From Sorangium aterium (GTDB lineage Bacteria > Myxococcota_A > Polyangia > Polyangiales > Polyangiaceae): a stretch of DNA of 64,000 bases. The stretch is from positions 558,001 to 622,000 of the forward strand of contig NZ_JAQNDK010000001.1 in assembly GCF_028368935.1 (NCBI RefSeq), read 5' to 3'. Below are positions 24,318 through 33,600 of this stretch, one piece after another. How positions within the stretch are numbered: the first letter of the stretch is position 1; every line of letters begins with the position of its first letter. The translations under genes were made by a program, and so were the position numbers. The notes beneath the pieces were generated by a model. The model had not been told where the DNA came from. It saw nothing but the letters and a program-made list of their open reading frames with translations, and made no database searches.

Positions 24318-26627
24318 GCGATCGTGATCGGGACGGGTTTTGGTGGAGCGGTCTCCGCCTGTCGCCTCGCGCAGGCCGGATTTGCGGTGACCGTGTTCGA
24401 GCGCGGCCGCCGGTACGACCAGAAGGTCCCCGAGTTTCCGAGAGGTCGACTCGATCAGTGGCTCTGGGAAAAGACGAGAGGGCTGTATGACGTCCGGCCT
24501 ATCGATCAGATGCGCGTCGTGCAGTCGGCGGGCTACGGCGGCGGCTCCCTGATCTACGCCAACGTGCACCTGCGCGCGCCGTCGGAGGTCTTCGCGCGCG
24601 GGTGGCCCGAGGGCTACAGCCGCGCGGCGCTCGATGCATACTACGACCTGGTCGCCTACATGCTGGACATCCAGCCGATCACCCGCTCGCCGGGCGGACT
24701 GCCGCCGAAGACGCGGCAGATGTCCGAGGCGCTCACCAAGCTGCGCCGCAAGGAGCAGCTCTTCTATCCGCCGCTGGCGATCAATTTCTCCAATAAGCCG
24801 GGGCTCCACCCGAACAAGTTCGGGGTGTTGCAGGGCGGGTGCGTCGAGTGCGGCGACTGCACCATCGGCTGCGTCCATCGGTCGAAGAACACCCTGGACA
24901 TGAACTATCTCCCGCTTGCGGAGCGCGCTGGCGCGACGATGCGCACGGAGTGCGAGGTCACGCTGATAGAGCCGCTCTCCGGCGCGGAGGGACCACGGTA
25001 CCGCGTCGCGTACCGCGATCACGGGCGCGGCGGACAGGAGCTGTTCGAGGAGGCCGAGCACGTCTTCGTCTGCGCGGGCTCGCTCGGCTCGACCGAGCTG
25101 CTCCTGCGTTGCAAGGAGGCGGGCGCGCTGCCTCGGCTCAGCGCGCAGCTCGGCGCGGGGTACTCGGGCAACGGGGATCTGCTCGCCCTCGGCTTCGATG
25201 TCGCCGCTCCGTTCGAGCCGGCGAGCGGGCCGCCCATCACCGCCGGCGTCGTCTACGCGGGCGGCCCCGGGCGCGACCAGGCGTGGTTCTTAATCGAAGA
25301 CGGCGGCTTCCCGAGGCAGCTCTGGCCGATCATCAAGCTCTCGAGGCCGCACATCGACTGGCGCTCTTGGCCGGCGGCGGCGTTGGACAGGCCCTGGGCG
25401 ACCCCGGCAGAGCCGCCGACCGGCGCCGCGCTCGACGAGATCATGCGGGCGGCGTCGGAGCGGGAGCCGCCCCCGGTCACGCCGGAGGAGATGCGGAACA
25501 CCGCGATGTTCCTGGGCATGGGGAGGGACCTGGCCAACGGGCGGCTGGAGCTCGTGCGGGGCGGAAAGCTGTCGGTCCGGTGGGACGTCCCGTCGAACCT
25601 CCTGCTCTACAGCGTGGAAGAGCGGCTCGCCCAGGACATCGTGGCGCAGCTCGGCGGCGCTTACGCGGTCTCGCCTTTCTGGCGGTTCGCGCACCTGCCC
25701 ATCACCGTCCACAGCCTCGGCGGCTGCCGGATGAGCGACAGCGAGGAGCACGGCGTCACGAGCGGCCTCGGCGAGGTGTTCAACTATCCAAACCTCTTCG
25801 TCCTCGACGGCGCGATCCTGCCAGCGGCGACCGGCGTGAACCCGTCGCACACCATCGCCGCGGTGACCGAGCGGAACATCGAGCGGATCATCCGCCGGAT
25901 CACGGGCGAGCCGGGCTGGACACCGCCGGAGCGGGCGCACGCCGCGCCCTATGCGGATCCGCTGACGGCCATCGCGATACCGGCCGCAGGGACGGCGCCG
26001 CCGCGGCATCCGGGGCTTGGTCTGACGTTCCGGGAGCGCCTCTCCGGCTCCTGGGAGAGCACCCCAGGAGCGGCCGCCGACCGGCGAGCGGCGCCTCGCC
26101 AGGTGCGCCTTCACCTGCGCATCACGATCTCCTATCTGGCGAGGTTCATCTCCGATTCGGCGCACCCAGGGCTCGTGACGGGGACGCTGTCGGCGGGAGG
26201 GCTGACCGCGGGAGAGACTCCGATCAGGGAGGGCGTCTGGAATCTTTTCGTCGCCACAGGGACCGGCCCGGAGCGAGAGATACGCTACGTGCTTCCCTTC
26301 GACGGCGCCGACGGCCGGCGGTTCACGCTGCGCGGCGCGCGGGTGTTCCGGCCGCGCAGCGCCTTCGCCTTATGGCGGCTGTGGAGGGAGAGCGTCGTGC
26401 TCCCCTTCCGGATCCAGGAGGGGGATGACGAGCACGGGAGCGCGGTTGGCGAGGGGGTGGCGCGGCTCCGGCCGATTGACGTGGTGCTTCTCCTTCTGTC
26501 GTTCCGCGTCTCGGGGGCCGCGGCCCTGAGCGACAAGGCGCGTGCGCTTTTCGGCTTCGTCGCGTTTTTCCTCCTCTCTCTCCTCCGGATCGCGCGGGGG
26601 CGATCCTCAGGGGCCATCGAGCAGTAA
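24303..26627 (+). CDS. ChoD-like GMC oxidoreductase with CxxCxxCxxxC motif and membrane C-terminus
   Basis: A 774-aa flavoprotein of the GMC family, cholesterol-oxidase-like branch. The FAD-binding loop GTGFGGAVSA is at residues 10-19. C180-x2-C183-x2-C186-x3-C190 (GCVECGDCTIGC) has the spacing of a [4Fe-4S] ferredoxin site. SLGGCRMS and the C-terminal GVNPSHTIAAVTERN are the FAD/active-site motifs. After about residue 560 a further domain of about 200 residues follows, with beta-rich segments and a hydrophobic stretch near 720-760 that should anchor it to the membrane. The substrate could be a sterol or another lipid alcohol. It heads a three-gene membrane cluster. Confidence 0.87.
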   Translation: MGQHRAIVIGTGFGGAVSACRLAQAGFAVTVFERGRRYDQKVPEFPRGRLDQWLWEKTRGLYDVRPIDQMRVVQSAGYGGGSLIYANVHLRAPSEVFARGWPEGYSRAALDAYYDLVAYMLDIQPITRSPGGLPPKTRQMSEALTKLRRKEQLFYPPLAINFSNKPGLHPNKFGVLQGGCVECGDCTIGCVHRSKNTLDMNYLPLAERAGATMRTECEVTLIEPLSGAEGPRYRVAYRDHGRGGQELFEEAEHVFVCAGSLGSTELLLRCKEAGALPRLSAQLGAGYSGNGDLLALGFDVAAPFEPASGPPITAGVVYAGGPGRDQAWFLIEDGGFPRQLWPIIKLSRPHIDWRSWPAAALDRPWATPAEPPTGAALDEIMRAASEREPPPVTPEEMRNTAMFLGMGRDLANGRLELVRGGKLSVRWDVPSNLLLYSVEERLAQDIVAQLGGAYAVSPFWRFAHLPITVHSLGGCRMSDSEEHGVTSGLGEVFNYPNLFVLDGAILPAATGVNPSHTIAAVTERNIERIIRRITGEPGWTPPERAHAAPYADPLTAIAIPAAGTAPPRHPGLGLTFRERLSGSWESTPGAAADRRAAPRQVRLHLRITISYLARFISDSAHPGLVTGTLSAGGLTAGETPIREGVWNLFVATGTGPEREIRYVLPFDGADGRRFTLRGARVFRPRSAFALWRLWRESVVLPFRIQEGDDEHGSAVGEGVARLRPIDVVLLLLSFRVSGAAALSDKARALFGFVAFFLLSLLRIARGRSSGAIEQ

Positions 26628-26677
26628 AATCGGGGGGATCGCCGCGGTCGCTTCCGTCAGGGAAGGAGCGTCTCGAA

Positions 26678-27802
26678 ATGCAGGGCTATACGGTTGGAGC
26701 GCCGCCTGAGCTGCTCCGGGTTTTCCGCGTGCTCAGCCTGATCACGGCGATCGCCAACGCTGGAGGAAACGTGCTCCTCCTGCTGTTCCACCGGCCGATC
26801 TTCGCCTTGCTGGGCGTCCCGCCGCCGATCGACGTCCCGAGCTTCGCGTTTGTCTCGGGGTTCTCGTTCACCATCGGCGTGCTGGCCTTCCTCATCTTCC
26901 GTGCCACCCAGGTGAGCACCGATCTGCTCGTCACGGGGATCGTGGCGAAAAGCATCTATTCTCTCTTCACCTTCTACTTCTATACCATCGGAGAGCTCCA
27001 CTGGCTCTATCGGTTCTTCGGGATCTGGGACGGCGTCTTCGCGTTGATCTTCTTCTTCTTTCTCATCTATCTCGTCTCCCCCGACCTGAACGTGCTGAAC
27101 GCGGGCGCGATCCTGCCCGGCGCGGAGCGCGCGCGAGGGCGCAGCGCGCTGCTGCTCTACTACTCGCTCACCGGCAACGGCCAGGTCGCGATGCAGCACG
27201 TCAAGGAGGGGCTCCTCCGCAAGGGGTACGCCGTCGACGAGAAGGTCGTCGAGGCCGAGGAGCCGCTCTTCCGATTCCCGCTGTCGTGGCGGCGGTTCTG
27301 GCGCATCACGTTCCGCGCCGTCTTCCGCCGCCCGGCCGCCATCAAGCCGCTCGGCATCCCCGCCGACCACGCCTATGATCTGATCGTCGTCGAGTGCCAG
27401 ACCTGGTTCATCGGCATGGCGGCGCCGATGGAGGCGGTGTTCGAAGAACCGGCGAACCGCGCGATCTTCCGGGGCAGGGACGTGGCGACCGTCCATGTCT
27501 GCCGCGGTCTGTGGCGCCGAACCCAGGCGATGACGATCCGCTGGCTCAACCGGTGCGATGCCCACGTCGTCGGCGCGCGCGCCTACTCGAACCCCGGCTG
27601 GGAACCCGCGCGCTTGTTCTCGCTGTTCATCTTCCTCGGGACCGCCAGGGAGTGTTACCCGCGGTGGCTCTGCGGCTGGTTCCTCCAGAGACAGCGCCTC
27701 TCCGAAGACAAACTCGCCAGGCTCGTGCGCTTCGGTGAGGCGCTCGGCGAGCGCCCGTGCCCCGGTGAGCCGGCCACCCTGACAGGAGAAGTCTCCGGCT
27801 GA
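26678..27802 (+). CDS. Membrane-flavodoxin fusion protein
   Basis: A 374-aa protein. The first 135 residues hold four hydrophobic helices (about 12-37, 55-74, 83-105, 113-134). From about 155 a flavodoxin-like domain begins with the FMN phosphate loop LLYYSLTGNGQVA, followed by the LIVVECQTWFIGMAAPM second loop. The segment FRFPLSWRRFWRITFRAV resembles flavodoxin-fold proteins annotated as dialkylresorcinol condensing enzyme (DarA-like), although that name is doubtful for this fold. A GGAAGGAG-like ribosome site precedes the ATG. Its place 50 bp after the GMC gene suggests joint function, perhaps as an electron carrier for that oxidoreductase. Confidence 0.8.
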   Translation: MQGYTVGAPPELLRVFRVLSLITAIANAGGNVLLLLFHRPIFALLGVPPPIDVPSFAFVSGFSFTIGVLAFLIFRATQVSTDLLVTGIVAKSIYSLFTFYFYTIGELHWLYRFFGIWDGVFALIFFFFLIYLVSPDLNVLNAGAILPGAERARGRSALLLYYSLTGNGQVAMQHVKEGLLRKGYAVDEKVVEAEEPLFRFPLSWRRFWRITFRAVFRRPAAIKPLGIPADHAYDLIVVECQTWFIGMAAPMEAVFEEPANRAIFRGRDVATVHVCRGLWRRTQAMTIRWLNRCDAHVVGARAYSNPGWEPARLFSLFIFLGTARECYPRWLCGWFLQRQRLSEDKLARLVRFGEALGERPCPGEPATLTGEVSG

Positions 27803-27822
27803 CGGAGAGAGGAGCGAACGCC

Positions 27823-28254
27823 ATGCATCTCATCCCCGGATTGACGACGGAGCCGTTCGAGGTGCTCTGGGCTCTCTTGAGCCTTCCGCCTGACCGGCTC
27901 CTCCCCGCGACCGGCCTGCTCGCGGCGTTCGTGATCGTGTGCGAGCTCGTGCGCGTCCTCCTCGGCTCGGAGCTCACGCGATCGGTGCTGGCGCACGTCA
28001 CGATCTGCCTGCTCACGTTCCCCGCGCAGTCGATTGTCCTCGCGATCGTCCTCGTGCACGCGGCGCGCTCCTACCCGGGGCGCGGGCCGCTCAACCTGGC
28101 GATCGCTGCCGGCCTCTACGTCGTCTGGTATCTGACCGGGGAGGCCACGCGCCTCGTCCGGCCTATCAACGAGGGGGCCGATCTCGGCTTCATGACCGTG
28201 GGCGCGCTCATCACGTTCCCTGCAGGAGTCCTGGCCGCGCTGGTCTATGGGTGA
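27823..28254 (+). CDS. Small integral membrane protein
   Basis: A 143-aa protein with four predicted membrane helices (around 26-45, 52-78, 90-106 and 120-142) and few charged residues. AGAGAGGAG precedes the ATG by about nine bases. It is 20 bp behind the membrane-flavodoxin gene and almost certainly cotranscribed. No family is recognised. It could be a membrane partner of the two upstream redox proteins. Confidence 0.75.
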   Translation: MHLIPGLTTEPFEVLWALLSLPPDRLLPATGLLAAFVIVCELVRVLLGSELTRSVLAHVTICLLTFPAQSIVLAIVLVHAARSYPGRGPLNLAIAAGLYVVWYLTGEATRLVRPINEGADLGFMTVGALITFPAGVLAALVYG

Positions 28255-28387
28255 CCGATCACGGCAGGCGGTCCCCCGAGGCACGTACGCAAAGTCGACG
28301 CGCCGCGGTTTTCCTCGGCGCGTCGGCCTGTCGGGCCTTGCGTTCTCGTGCAGGACGACGGAGCGCTCATCGAGCGACCAGGAGCGG

Positions 28388-28558
28388 GAGTTCGTGTGCC
28401 TCCAGGAGGACGGGCGGAGGATCCTCGTCGACCTGGAGCTCAACATTCCCACGTTCGACTTCCGTTTTCATGACGCGTGGGCCGAGAGCGGGCGCTTGCC
28501 GGGCGCGTACGTCGTGTTGCCTCCGGAGCCGTGGCTGGCGGGCGAGCTCCCGGAGCGC
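28388..28558 (+). pseudogene. Fragment related to the metalloprotease remnant at 23650-23995
   Basis: The plus-strand frame reads EFVCLQEDGRRILVDLEL, IPTFDFRFHD, AESGRLPGAYVVLPPEPWL. The part from HDA to PPEPWL matches the minus-strand remnant (HDAETESGRLPGAYV, PPDPWL) at both protein and DNA level. The fragment ends at repeat copy B before any protease domain. It has no credible start and is treated as decayed. The rest of the 28255-28683 gap is this fragment and the repeat. Confidence 0.6.
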
Positions 28559-28697
28559 CGCCCCGGGTGTGGGCGCGGGCGGGCGCGCGCGCCGGCCGCA
28601 GCGGGCGGTCGAGCAGCTCGATCTGCTCGGGGCGCCGCTGCTCGGCGGTTGCCAGCGCTGAGGCGACGCGAGCGCGCCCGGCGTCACCGTCGGAGCG
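28542..28697. repeat. ~130-bp dispersed repeat, copy B
   Basis: Second copy of the repeat at 23480-23612, same orientation. Its right part keeps an open tail frame (QRAVEQLDLLGAPLLGGCQR, then TGA at 28661) that corresponds to the small gene at 23285. The upstream body of that gene is absent here. Confidence 0.85.
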
Positions 28698-29840
28698 GGT
28701 CGAAGCACTTCTCCGCGCGCGTCGGCGCGCCGTCCCGCGCCGCCTGCTCGTGCGCGAGGAAGCAGCGGAGACGCGCCTCGATGACCGGACTTTCACTCCC
28801 TTCCGGCACGAGATCGAGCGCGTGCCCCGCCGCGCTGATGGCCTCCGTGACTCGACCCTGCATGAGGAGCAGCATGCCGTAGGTGTCGTAGCAGGACGCG
28901 CAGCCCGGGTCGGTTTTCAGGGCGCGCCTTATGAACGTCTGTGCCTCGTCGAGCTCGCGGTGCTCGATGCGGTATCGGGCCACGAAATTGAGCTGCGTCG
29001 CGGTGGATGCGGCGCGGCTCAGACGGTCGACGAGCGGGGCGGCGCGTCCCATGGCGTCGAGGGTCGTGATGACGCGATGGCTCGCCAGCGTGTAGAGCAA
29101 CCTCCCCATCGCCAGGAGATACCGAGGATCCATCGGCCTCGCCGCGAGCGCCACCGTGAGCTCCTGCTCCGCCTCCCTGAGGCGGCCCTCGGCGATCCAG
29201 AGGCGCCCGCGCCAGAGGCGGGCCTCGGGGCTGTTCGGTTCATGAGCGAGCGCCTCCTCGAGGTGCGCCGCCGCCCAGGCCCTCTCGTCACCATCCCACG
29301 ACTTGAGACGCGCCCAGAGCACGTGGACCTCGGCGTCGTTCATCGCGCGCTCGGTCTGCGGCGGCGGAGGCGGCGGGGGCGCATAGGGGCCCACCTTCTT
29401 GATCAGCCGCGGGCCCACGAGGTAGCTCCGGAACTGCTGATCGAGCTGCTCGGACGGGATGTCGGCGATGGCTTGCTGGAAGGCCTGCCGCACGGGCACG
29501 CCTCGCGAGGCTGCCTCGAGAAATCCGGCGAAGCGCCGCACGTAGGGCTCGGGACCGTTGTTCAGCATGTGAACGAGCGCCCACGAGCTCAGGTAGTTGA
29601 TCGCCGCTTGTGTCTCCGAGCGCGTTGTACGAGGTCTCGAACTCGGCGAGCGCGTTGCGCGCTTCGGAGCGGTCGAGATCAGTCCACATCACGAAGTGCT
29701 CCGAGGAGAGCTCCACCCACGGGGCACCACCCTGGGACGCGCAGGTGAGCGGCGGCTTGGGGAGCACACCCGAGCCCGCTGGCGGCCCAGGTCACGAGCG
29801 CGGCGGCGCGGAGGGAGCGCATGAGGAACGAAGTCGACAT
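28684..29840 (-). pseudogene. Broken DUF1570/TPR-type lipoprotein gene (two frame breaks)
   Basis: Three consecutive minus-strand segments make one gene only if the frame is corrected twice. Segment 1 (ATG 29840, good GAGGA site) gives MSTSFLMRSLRAAALVTWAA and lipobox SGLGC. Near 29765 the frame must shift by one base at a CCCC run to read GGAPWVELSSEHFVMWTDLD, typical of DUF1570-type proteins. Near 29607 it shifts again to AAINYLSSWALVHMLNNG, and here the usual intervening ~100 residues are missing, so an internal deletion joined the ends. The last frame (29568-28684) is a clean 294-codon TPR-like region ending FDPLRR. Unless both shifts are sequencing errors, the product is not made intact. 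Confidence 0.7.
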
Positions 29841-30107
29841 GAGCTGTCCTCAATTGCCCGTCGCCATGGGTGCGCGAGCGGTGGCGGGAGATACACCGTC
29901 GCTCCGCTCGCGTAAAGGCGTCATGGGCCGGTGAAGTAAGCGCCGGCGGCGCTCACCGGAGCGTAGGCACGCATTCCCGTGAGCGCCGGCCGATTCTCAC
30001 GAAATGCGACGTGGAGCGTCGCGCCCCAGGGGCATCATCGACACTGACCGCAGATTTTGCGCCGATTCGCAGCTCGGTGCGTTCCACGTGCGGTGGGGCG
30101 GGGGCAC
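29841..30107. other. Gap between the broken lipoprotein gene and the immunity gene
   Basis: No coding or RNA gene is evident. The left end carries the ribosome site of the broken gene and probably its promoter. The right end runs into a hairpin downstream of the toxin-immunity unit. Confidence 0.5.
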
Positions 30108-30140
30108 GCCTGCGTGCTCGCAATGAACGAGTACGCAGGC
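30108..30140 (-). terminator. Hairpin downstream of the RHS/immunity unit
   Basis: GCCTGCGTGCTC and GAGTACGCAGGC form a 12-bp stem with one mismatch and a 9-nt loop, 39 bp past the immunity stop codon. There is no U-tract. The 19-bp sequence CGTGCTCGCAATGAACGAG is repeated with one change just to the right, so the structure partly arises from a direct repeat. Confidence 0.45.
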
Positions 30141-30179
30141 GTGCTCGCAGTGAACGAGATCGACACGATAGCTTTTGTG

Positions 30180-30626
30180 CTACCCCCTCTCCTGAAGGAG
30201 TTCCATCGTGATGACCGGCTGGCCTACGAATCGCACCTGGCGAAGCTTGAGACGCCCAGCAATATCAATCACGCCCCTCGGCAGATCGACAATCCGAATG
30301 GGATCGACTGGCGCTGCGACCACGCGGTAGGGCCCGCCATGGGGGTCTGAGTCAAAGGCGAAGAGCCCGCGCTCCGCCACCATCCGCCACATATTCTTCA
30401 ATCCCGGGGGTAGCTCTGGCGCGAACCGCGCCACAGTCGAAGCGGGTGATGCAAGGACAGCGTCGATCGCCGCGTCGTGTGCATCGGTGTCTCGTAGGAA
30501 CTCATCCGGGGCGTAGCCACCGCCCGCGGTACTGAACAGGGCAACGTATCCATCAGCGTCACTGGCTAGCCAGTCGAACTCCAGTCCGAGAATCTCGTCG
30601 GCGGATTTTGCTCCTGTCATAGACAT
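30180..30626 (-). CDS. Probable immunity protein for the RHS toxin
   Basis: A 148-aa acidic, probably cytoplasmic protein. It starts at an ATG that overlaps the RHS stop by one base (TGATG) and has AGGAGG just upstream. Family-like text includes EFDWLASDADGYVALFSTAG near residues 16-35 and YRVVAAPVDPIRIVDLP near 104-120. I recall similar small proteins beside polymorphic toxins but cannot name the family with certainty. The overlap with the toxin gene and its small size make immunity the natural reading. A hairpin follows it. Confidence 0.72.
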   Translation of the reverse strand: MSMTGAKSADEILGLEFDWLASDADGYVALFSTAGGGYAPDEFLRDTDAHDAAIDAVLASPASTVARFAPELPPGLKNMWRMVAERGLFAFDSDPHGGPYRVVAAPVDPIRIVDLPRGVIDIAGRLKLRQVRFVGQPVITMELLQERG

Positions 30627-33600
30627 CACTGCCCTCCTCGGTCGGTTTGAAAGCCCGTGGCCGGATCCGGAAACGCACCGCGGCCGTACGTCGATTCGCA
30701 GGTTGAACATACATCGATTGGTTGCCCCGTGCGGGGCCTCACGGCCGGCGTGAAACGGATGTCAGGCGGATGCCCGAGAGCTTCTGAGCAGACGCCCTCT
30801 GCGCAGCCAAGTCCGCCACCCCGACTCGCTCCCGCTATCGCCCGCCCAACCGATGGAGAGTATGCGCCGACCACGGTTGCAGGCGGATGCCGTGTTTGGG
30901 CCAGCTCTGCCGCGAGCGCATCCCGCGCAGCAACCGCTTCTCCGTGAAGGTCGCGAGTCACACCCTTTGCGGCATCTGCCCCCGACGCCCCTCCCCCCAG
31001 CTTCGGCAGCACGGCGCCGAGGACCATCGCCACTCCGATGCCGCTCTCGACGGCAACCGTCCCGCACAGCGCCACGACATCCATCGCTGCCCGGAGGTCC
31101 AGCATGAACGCCTCGCCGTCATTGCCCGCGTGCCATGCCAGCCCCCCGAGTTCGAGGGAGTTGTGGAAGTCCCGCGCGACGGCCGCCGACCAGGTGAACC
31201 TCGGCACGATGTCCGGATCCCCCATCACCGACCCGCTCACCAGGTTCGGCATCGGCTTCTCTCCGGTCAGATCCGACAGCCTGACCCCGCGCTCCAGCGT
31301 CGCGGCCAGCGTGTCCCCGGCGCCCGAATAGTCGTCGCCGACCGAAGAGCCGCCGCCCTGCTCGAAGTACTCGTTTCCGGCCGCGAAGAACTGCGCCAAA
31401 TCTCTCCTGATCTCCGGGCCCCCTCGCTCACGCGACCCACCGGGAGGCGGAGACTGCCCATCCCCAGATGGCGCAACGACCTCGATGGTCTCCGCCTCTA
31501 TCCCGATCAGCGCTCCGGTGGTGTCGTCGAACTCCGCCCACCCCGTACTGCCGTCGGTATACGTGACCTTCTTCCAGTACAACCCCGTCGGATCCACGAG
31601 GTTCACCGGATCGTTCATCACATAGCTGTACCGGTTGTAGCTCTGCCCCCACAGCGGGTCGGTCACGAGCGGGTCCGGCGTCAAGAAGCGGCGCTGGTTC
31701 GGATCATACAGCCTCCCGCGCATGTCGATGAGCCCGAGCTCGTCGTCGTGCCGGTGCCCTGTGAACCCGTGCTTCACCTCGCCCTTCGCCACGCCCGGCG
31801 CCCTGCCGTCGGCCTCGATCCGCCGCCCGAACGGCTCGTAGTGCAGCCGCTCCACCTCCTTGCCCGCCGCGTCCGTCACGACCCCCACGCTCCCCAGCGG
31901 GTCACTGTGCACATACAGCGTCCGCTCGTCCTTGGGGGCCGCGAAGACCACCTGCGCCACCTCGCCCTCGGGCGACGCCACGCGGAACACGTGCCGCGTC
32001 CCGCCCGCGTCCGTGCGCCGCTCGTACACACCGCCGATGTAGACCGTCTCCTCCTCGCCGTGCGTCTTCTTCACCCGCGCCCCGAACGCGTCGTACAGGA
32101 ACTCCCAGCGCTCGCCCTTCTTCTCTACCCACCTCGGCAGATCGAACGCGGTGTACCCGATGTTCAGCCCCTCGCTCGACCACTCCAGCCGCCCGGCCGC
32201 GTCGTGTTTGAACGCCACCCCACCGTGCGCCACGGCCACATGGGGCCGTCCCGCCGGATCGTGGCGGCTCTCCTCCGCCAGCACCCCGTCGACCGCGACC
32301 GTGCGCAGGTTGCCAAGCTCGTCGTAATTGTACTCCGTTCCCTGCGCACCATCCGGCGCGGCGAGGTCCCACCTCTCCAGCCGGCCCGCGTCGTCGTACT
32401 GGAACGTCTCGATCCGCAACGCGACGCTGTCGCGCCGCTCGCGCACCCGGCCGTCTTCGTAGTACCCGTACGTCAGCGCCTGCAGCGGCTCGCTCTTGGT
32501 CGCCTGCGCCGTCTCCAGCCGCCCCGTCACCGGATCGTACGTCCGCTGCACGAACACCTCGTTGCCGAAGGTCGCCGCCAGCAGCGCCCCATCCGCGTTC
32601 CTCTTGTGCACCTTCCACAGGAGCCGAGTCGTCCCGTCATCCTGGCTCGCGCGCAGCTCCGACAGCGACCCGTCCTCGTACACGTGCTTCACGCGAAAGC
32701 GATCCCGCCCCGGCACCTTCGGGTACAGGAGCTCATCGCGCAGCCCGTCAGGCGTGTACGTGACCCCGACCGCGAACTCCTCGCCCTCGACGCTCGTCCG
32801 CACCTCCGAGACCCGCCCCATCGCGCCATACGTATAGGAGACCGCGGTCCCATCCGGGCTCACCACGCCGGCGAGCTGACCCACCCCGTGCGGCGCCGTG
32901 TCCCACGTGAACGTCGTCACCTCGTCGACGCGCTTCACCTGGCGCCTCCGCCCCATCGCGTCCCGCACCACCACCGTCCACTCCCCTAGCGCGTTCACCT
33001 CCTCCCGGATCTCCCCATGACCGTTGTACCGCGTCCGCCGCGTCCCGGCGTCCGGGTCGCGCACGGTCGTGCGCCGCCCGCGGATGTCGTGCTGCATCTC
33101 CGTCACGTTCCCCTTCGGGTCGGTCACTTTCCACAGCTTGCTGTTCAGCCCGTAGGCGAACATCGTCGACTGCCACGCGCCGTCCACCTCCACCGCCGTC
33201 TCGCGCGGCCGCCCCTCGGGATCCACGACCCTCCGGCTGCGCCGCCCTTCCGGGTCGATCGTGATCGTCTGCAGCAGCTCGTGCTCGTACCGCTGGCGCG
33301 CGCCGTCCGGCCCAGTCTCCGAGAGCACACGGCCCAGGCTGTCGTACGTCCGCTCGGCCTTCTCCTCGGCGGCCGCGCCGAACCCGGGCCGACTCACCGA
33401 CAGCAGCCGCCCGAACACGTCGTACGATCGCGCGCGCACCTTCATCCGCCCGTCGAACGACCGCTCCGCCTCTTCCACCACAAGGCCCCGCTCGTCCACC
33501 GTCGCCACCGCGCGGCCTCCGCGCGACAGCGTCGTCTCCACGGTCAGCCCCGCCGTCTTGCCGGCGTCCACCCACGCCGCCATCGCCGTCTCGCTCACCG

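Noticed and set aside
30887..32989. Plus-strand frame of 700 codons opposite the RHS gene
   Set aside because: His/Arg/Pro/Val-rich shadow with no domain; the RHS core is unambiguous on the other strand.
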